DNA of 54,056 nucleotides from JAJDIA01 sp031555145 (GTDB taxonomy: Bacteria > Bacteroidota > Bacteroidia > Bacteroidales > Tannerellaceae), in assembly GCA_031555145.1 (NCBI GenBank), contig JAVBUR010000003.1, forward strand, positions 1 to 54,056. Reading direction: 5' to 3'. The stretch's first letter is position 1. Each line of letters begins with the position of its first letter. Below the pieces are notes generated by a model. It searched no databases. It saw nothing but the letters and a program-made list of their open reading frames with translations, and was not told the origin of the DNA. The position numbers and the translations under genes were made by a program. Below, in pieces: positions 51,433-54,056 of the stretch.

Positions 51433-52305
51433 ATGGAGCAAGTATTAGTAACCGGTTCGAACGGCCAGTTAGGCCAGGCTATCCGTCAGTCGGCGGAGGC
51501 GCATCCTGCCTTTCATTTTCATTATACAGATATCGATGAACTGAATATCGCAGATAAACAGGCGGTAACCGCGTTTATGCAGGTACATTCCATTGGCTAT
51601 ATATTGAACTGCGCCGCGTATACGGACGTCAATAAAGCAGAGTCGGATGAGGCTACAGCCAACCGTGTCAACGCCGAAGCCGTCCGCGTGCTGGGCGAAG
51701 TCGCCGCTGCCACAGGAACTAAGGTGATCCATGTCTCGACAGATTATGTATTCGACGGCACCCACTGCCTTCCCTACCGGGAGACAGACGCTACCTGCCC
51801 TGCCTCTGCCTACGGACGGACGAAGTTGCGGGGCGAACTACTCTTGCAGGAAGCCTGTCCGGAAGCTGTCATTATTCGTACCGCCTGGCTCTATTCCGAA
51901 TGGGGAAGCAATTTTGTGAAAACCATGCTCCGCCTCGGCAGTGAACGCGACGAGTTGCGGGTGGTCTTCGACCAGGTAGGTACACCTACCTACGCCGGCG
52001 ATTTGGCTGCCGCTATGCTGACGGTGCTGGAATCGGCACGCAGCGGACACTTTGTGCCGGGCATTTACCACTATTCCAACGAAGGCGTATGCAGCTGGTA
52101 CGACTTTACCGTCAAGATTCTGTCGCTGGCCGGCCTTGCCTGCCGGGTAGTTCCGATCGAGACAACAGACTATCCTACGCCTGCCGCCCGTCCTGCATTC
52201 AGCGTATTGAACAAAGCAAAGATTAAAAAAACATATAAGGTGGCCGTCCCGCATTGGGAAGAAAGCCTGACGACAACGATTAACAGGTTAAGGAGTAACG
52301 ATTAA
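51433..52305 (+). CDS. rfbD: dTDP-4-dehydrorhamnose reductase
   Basis: Final enzyme of dTDP-L-rhamnose synthesis for surface polysaccharide. The 290-residue short-chain reductase has the nucleotide loop TGSNGQLG (Gly8, Gly11, Gly14), the NCAAYTDVNKAE motif, Thr103 in VSTDYVFDG, and the catalytic Tyr127 and Lys131 in YGRTK. The other rhamnose genes (rfbA, rfbB, rfbC) are not in the window. Its stop overlaps the prfC start (TAATG). Confidence 0.94.
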   Translation: MEQVLVTGSNGQLGQAIRQSAEAHPAFHFHYTDIDELNIADKQAVTAFMQVHSIGYILNCAAYTDVNKAESDEATANRVNAEAVRVLGEVAAATGTKVIHVSTDYVFDGTHCLPYRETDATCPASAYGRTKLRGELLLQEACPEAVIIRTAWLYSEWGSNFVKTMLRLGSERDELRVVFDQVGTPTYAGDLAAAMLTVLESARSGHFVPGIYHYSNEGVCSWYDFTVKILSLAGLACRVVPIETTDYPTPAARPAFSVLNKAKIKKTYKVAVPHWEESLTTTINRLRSND

Positions 52306-53885
52306 TGGGCCAGTATTCAGAAGAAATAGAAAAGCGAAGAACATTCGCCATTGTGAGCCACCCTGACGCAGGGAAGACAACGTTGACAGAAAAACTGCTG
52401 CTGTTTGGTGGAGCTATCCACGTGGCAGGTGCCGTAAAATCAAATAAAATCAAGAAAACAGCGACGTCCGACTGGATGGAGATCGAAAAGCAACGCGGTA
52501 TTTCCGTAGCTACCTCCGTGATGGCTTTCGACTATGCCGATCATAAGATCAACATCCTCGATACCCCTGGTCACCAGGACTTTGCCGAAGATACCTTCCG
52601 CACGTTGACTGCTGTCGACAGCGTGATCATTGTGGTCGATATCGCCAAAGGGGTCGAAGCCCAGACACGCAAACTGATGGAAGTCTGCCGGATGCGCAAG
52701 ACGCCGGTCATCGTATTCGTCAACAAACTCGACCGTGATGGGAAAGATCCGTTTGACCTCCTCGACGAAATCGAAGAAGAACTGCAAATCAACGTCCGTC
52801 CGCTTAGTTGGCCGATCGACATGGGACAGAAGTTCCGCGGTGTATACAATATCTATGAGCAGAAGCTTGATCTTTATACTCCCAGCAAACAGTACGTTAC
52901 CGAAAGTATCGAGTTCAAGGATATCAACCATCCCGACCTCGAAAAGCATATCGAACCCAAGCTGGCCGAGAAACTTCGTGCCGATATTGAACTGATCGAA
53001 GGTGTCTACCCCTTGTTCGATGTGGATACCTATCTGCGGGGTGATATCGCTCCCGTGTTCTTTGGTTCGGCGTTGCATAACTTTGGCGTAAGGGAACTGC
53101 TCGACTGCTTTGTCCGCATCGCTCCCTCTCCCCGTCCGATACAGGCCGTTGAACGGAAGGTCGATCCGGAGGAAGATAACTTCACCGGTTTCATTTTCAA
53201 GATACATGCCAATATGGATCCGAACCACCGTAGCTGTATTGCCTTTGTCAAGATATGCTCGGGACGGTTCGAACGGAACGCCAACTACAAACACGTACGT
53301 TTCGGTAAACAGATGCGCTTCAGTAGTCCTACAGCTTTTATGGCGCAGAAGAAGGAAACGGTCGACGAGGCTTTCGCCGGTGATATCATCGGTCTGCCGG
53401 ATACCGGCAACTTCAAAATCGGCGACACACTGACTGCGGGCGAAGAACTGCACTTCAAAGGCCTGCCCAGCTTCTCGCCCGAGATGTTCAAGTATATCGA
53501 GAATGCCGACCCAATGAAGTCCAAGCAGCTCAACAAGGGTATCGAACAGTTGATGGACGAAGGCGTCGCCCAGTTGTTCGTCAACCAGTTCAACGGACGG
53601 AAGATCATCGGAACCGTCGGCCAGCTTCAGTTCGAAGTCATCCAATACCGCCTGCTCCACGAGTACGCCGCCCAATGTAAGTGGGAACCCATCAGCCTCT
53701 ACAAAGCCTGCTGGATCGAAAGCGACAACCAGGCCATGCTCGACAACTTCAAGAAGCGCAAATCCCAATACATGGCCCTCGACAAGGAAGGTCGCGACGT
53801 CTACCTCGCCGACTCCGCCTACGTCCTCACCATGGCCCAACAGGACTTCCCCGACATCAAGTTCCACTTCACCTCCGAGTTCTGA
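52305..53885 (+). CDS. prfC: Peptide chain release factor RF3
   Basis: GTPase that removes RF1/RF2 from the ribosome after termination. Its 526 residues have the G motifs SHPDAGKTTLTEKLL (near residue 18), EKQRGISV, DTPGHQDF and NKLDRDG, followed by domain II and the RF3-type C-terminal domain (LQFEVIQYRLLHEYAAQCKWE). The length matches the E. coli protein (529). It is last in the four-gene operon. No intrinsic terminator is visible in the 171 bp left in the window. Confidence 0.97.
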   Translation: MGQYSEEIEKRRTFAIVSHPDAGKTTLTEKLLLFGGAIHVAGAVKSNKIKKTATSDWMEIEKQRGISVATSVMAFDYADHKINILDTPGHQDFAEDTFRTLTAVDSVIIVVDIAKGVEAQTRKLMEVCRMRKTPVIVFVNKLDRDGKDPFDLLDEIEEELQINVRPLSWPIDMGQKFRGVYNIYEQKLDLYTPSKQYVTESIEFKDINHPDLEKHIEPKLAEKLRADIELIEGVYPLFDVDTYLRGDIAPVFFGSALHNFGVRELLDCFVRIAPSPRPIQAVERKVDPEEDNFTGFIFKIHANMDPNHRSCIAFVKICSGRFERNANYKHVRFGKQMRFSSPTAFMAQKKETVDEAFAGDIIGLPDTGNFKIGDTLTAGEELHFKGLPSFSPEMFKYIENADPMKSKQLNKGIEQLMDEGVAQLFVNQFNGRKIIGTVGQLQFEVIQYRLLHEYAAQCKWEPISLYKACWIESDNQAMLDNFKKRKSQYMALDKEGRDVYLADSAYVLTMAQQDFPDIKFHFTSEF

Positions 53886-54056
53886 ACAATCGGCACCAGC
53901 CTCAGATATTCAAACTCAACCAGACTTGAAAGTAATTGGGTGTTCGTCGCGACGATGAATGCCCGGTCACGGGCATCGTATTCGTAGCCGTGGGTGCTGG
54001 CGAAGCCGAGCCCACGGTCAATTAGAATAACAACAATTATCATGCGCCGCGTCAGC
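53886..54056. other. Window end, unassigned
   Basis: 171 bp after prfC. On the minus strand an open frame reaches the window edge and contains GYEYDARDRAFIVATNTQ-like sequence, but it runs 67 bp into prfC on the other strand. I cannot tell a partial gene from chance. No terminator or RNA gene is seen. Confidence 0.3.

Noticed and set aside
52440..53867. A 475-codon open frame antisense to prfC, and similar long antisense frames opposite infB and the GH30 gene
   Set aside because: These mirror the codon bias of well-identified genes on the other strand, have no recognisable domains and no promoter. They are composition shadows.

Overview
This is a chromosomal stretch from a member of the Bacteroidales (phylum Bacteroidota), most likely Parabacteroides or a close relative. 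The signs are a SusC/SusD polysaccharide utilization locus, many -7 boxes of the Bacteroidota form TAnnTTTG (several with TTTG 19-20 bp upstream), a SufBCDSE iron-sulfur system, a membrane-anchored TPR regulator of the DUF6377 type, DUF4924, and exported proteins whose first residue after signal peptide cleavage is predicted to be Gln. The genus is an inference from gene content. No composition statistics or database searches were run.

Layout. 0-1.8 kb: rpsB-tsf with a strong terminator. 1.8-11.2 kb: a compact polysaccharide utilization locus on the plus strand (DUF6377 regulator, SusC, SusD, GH30 lipoprotein, surface lipoprotein) ending at a perfect hairpin terminator. Its order matches what I recall of the beta-1,6-glucan locus of Bacteroides thetaiotaomicron (BT3309-BT3314), but no GH3 enzyme is present. 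11.3-16.2 kb, minus strand: aspartate aminotransferase with a textbook promoter, then ribBA and an LptF/LptG permease (overlapping genes), and a START-like protein. 16.3-19.3 kb: tRNA-Met, an orphan winged-helix protein, a ~375 bp palindromic element and a TPR-TM-AraC hybrid regulator, divergent from an MFS transporter at 19.3-20.7 kb.

20.8-31.4 kb: one long plus-strand transcription unit from a consensus promoter, with rimP-nusA-infB-cvpA-sufB-(outer membrane barrel)-sufC-sufD and probably a VOC-GNAT fusion protein. A GH16 glucanase follows, then sufS with its own promoter, a VanZ-like protein and rnhB. The minus-strand operon gyrB-(C26/M19 fusion)-glutaminyl cyclase-sufE converges on it, so the sulfur donor pair SufS/SufE is encoded close together but on opposite strands. 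39.8-40.7 kb: a repeat related to the 17 kb element, then two identical tRNA-Glu genes flanking rpsT.

40.7-46.4 kb: DUF2721 protein and recO (divergent), a small membrane protein, tRNA-Arg, a hicAB toxin-antitoxin pair with a likely operator, a zinc CDF exporter, queH, a ZIP zinc transporter, and gpmA. 46.5-49.8 kb, minus strand: an S9 family peptidase and a metallo-beta-lactamase-fold hydrolase. 49.9-53.9 kb, plus strand: a shortened Mur-ligase-like protein with an altered P-loop, DUF4924, rfbD and prfC as a tight operon.

Most of the window is ordinary core genome. The least explained items are the palindromic element at 17.09-17.47 kb, its 22-bp dyad repeats that recur at 40.0 kb, the two multidomain fusions, the barrel protein inside the suf operon, and the degenerate Mur ligase.
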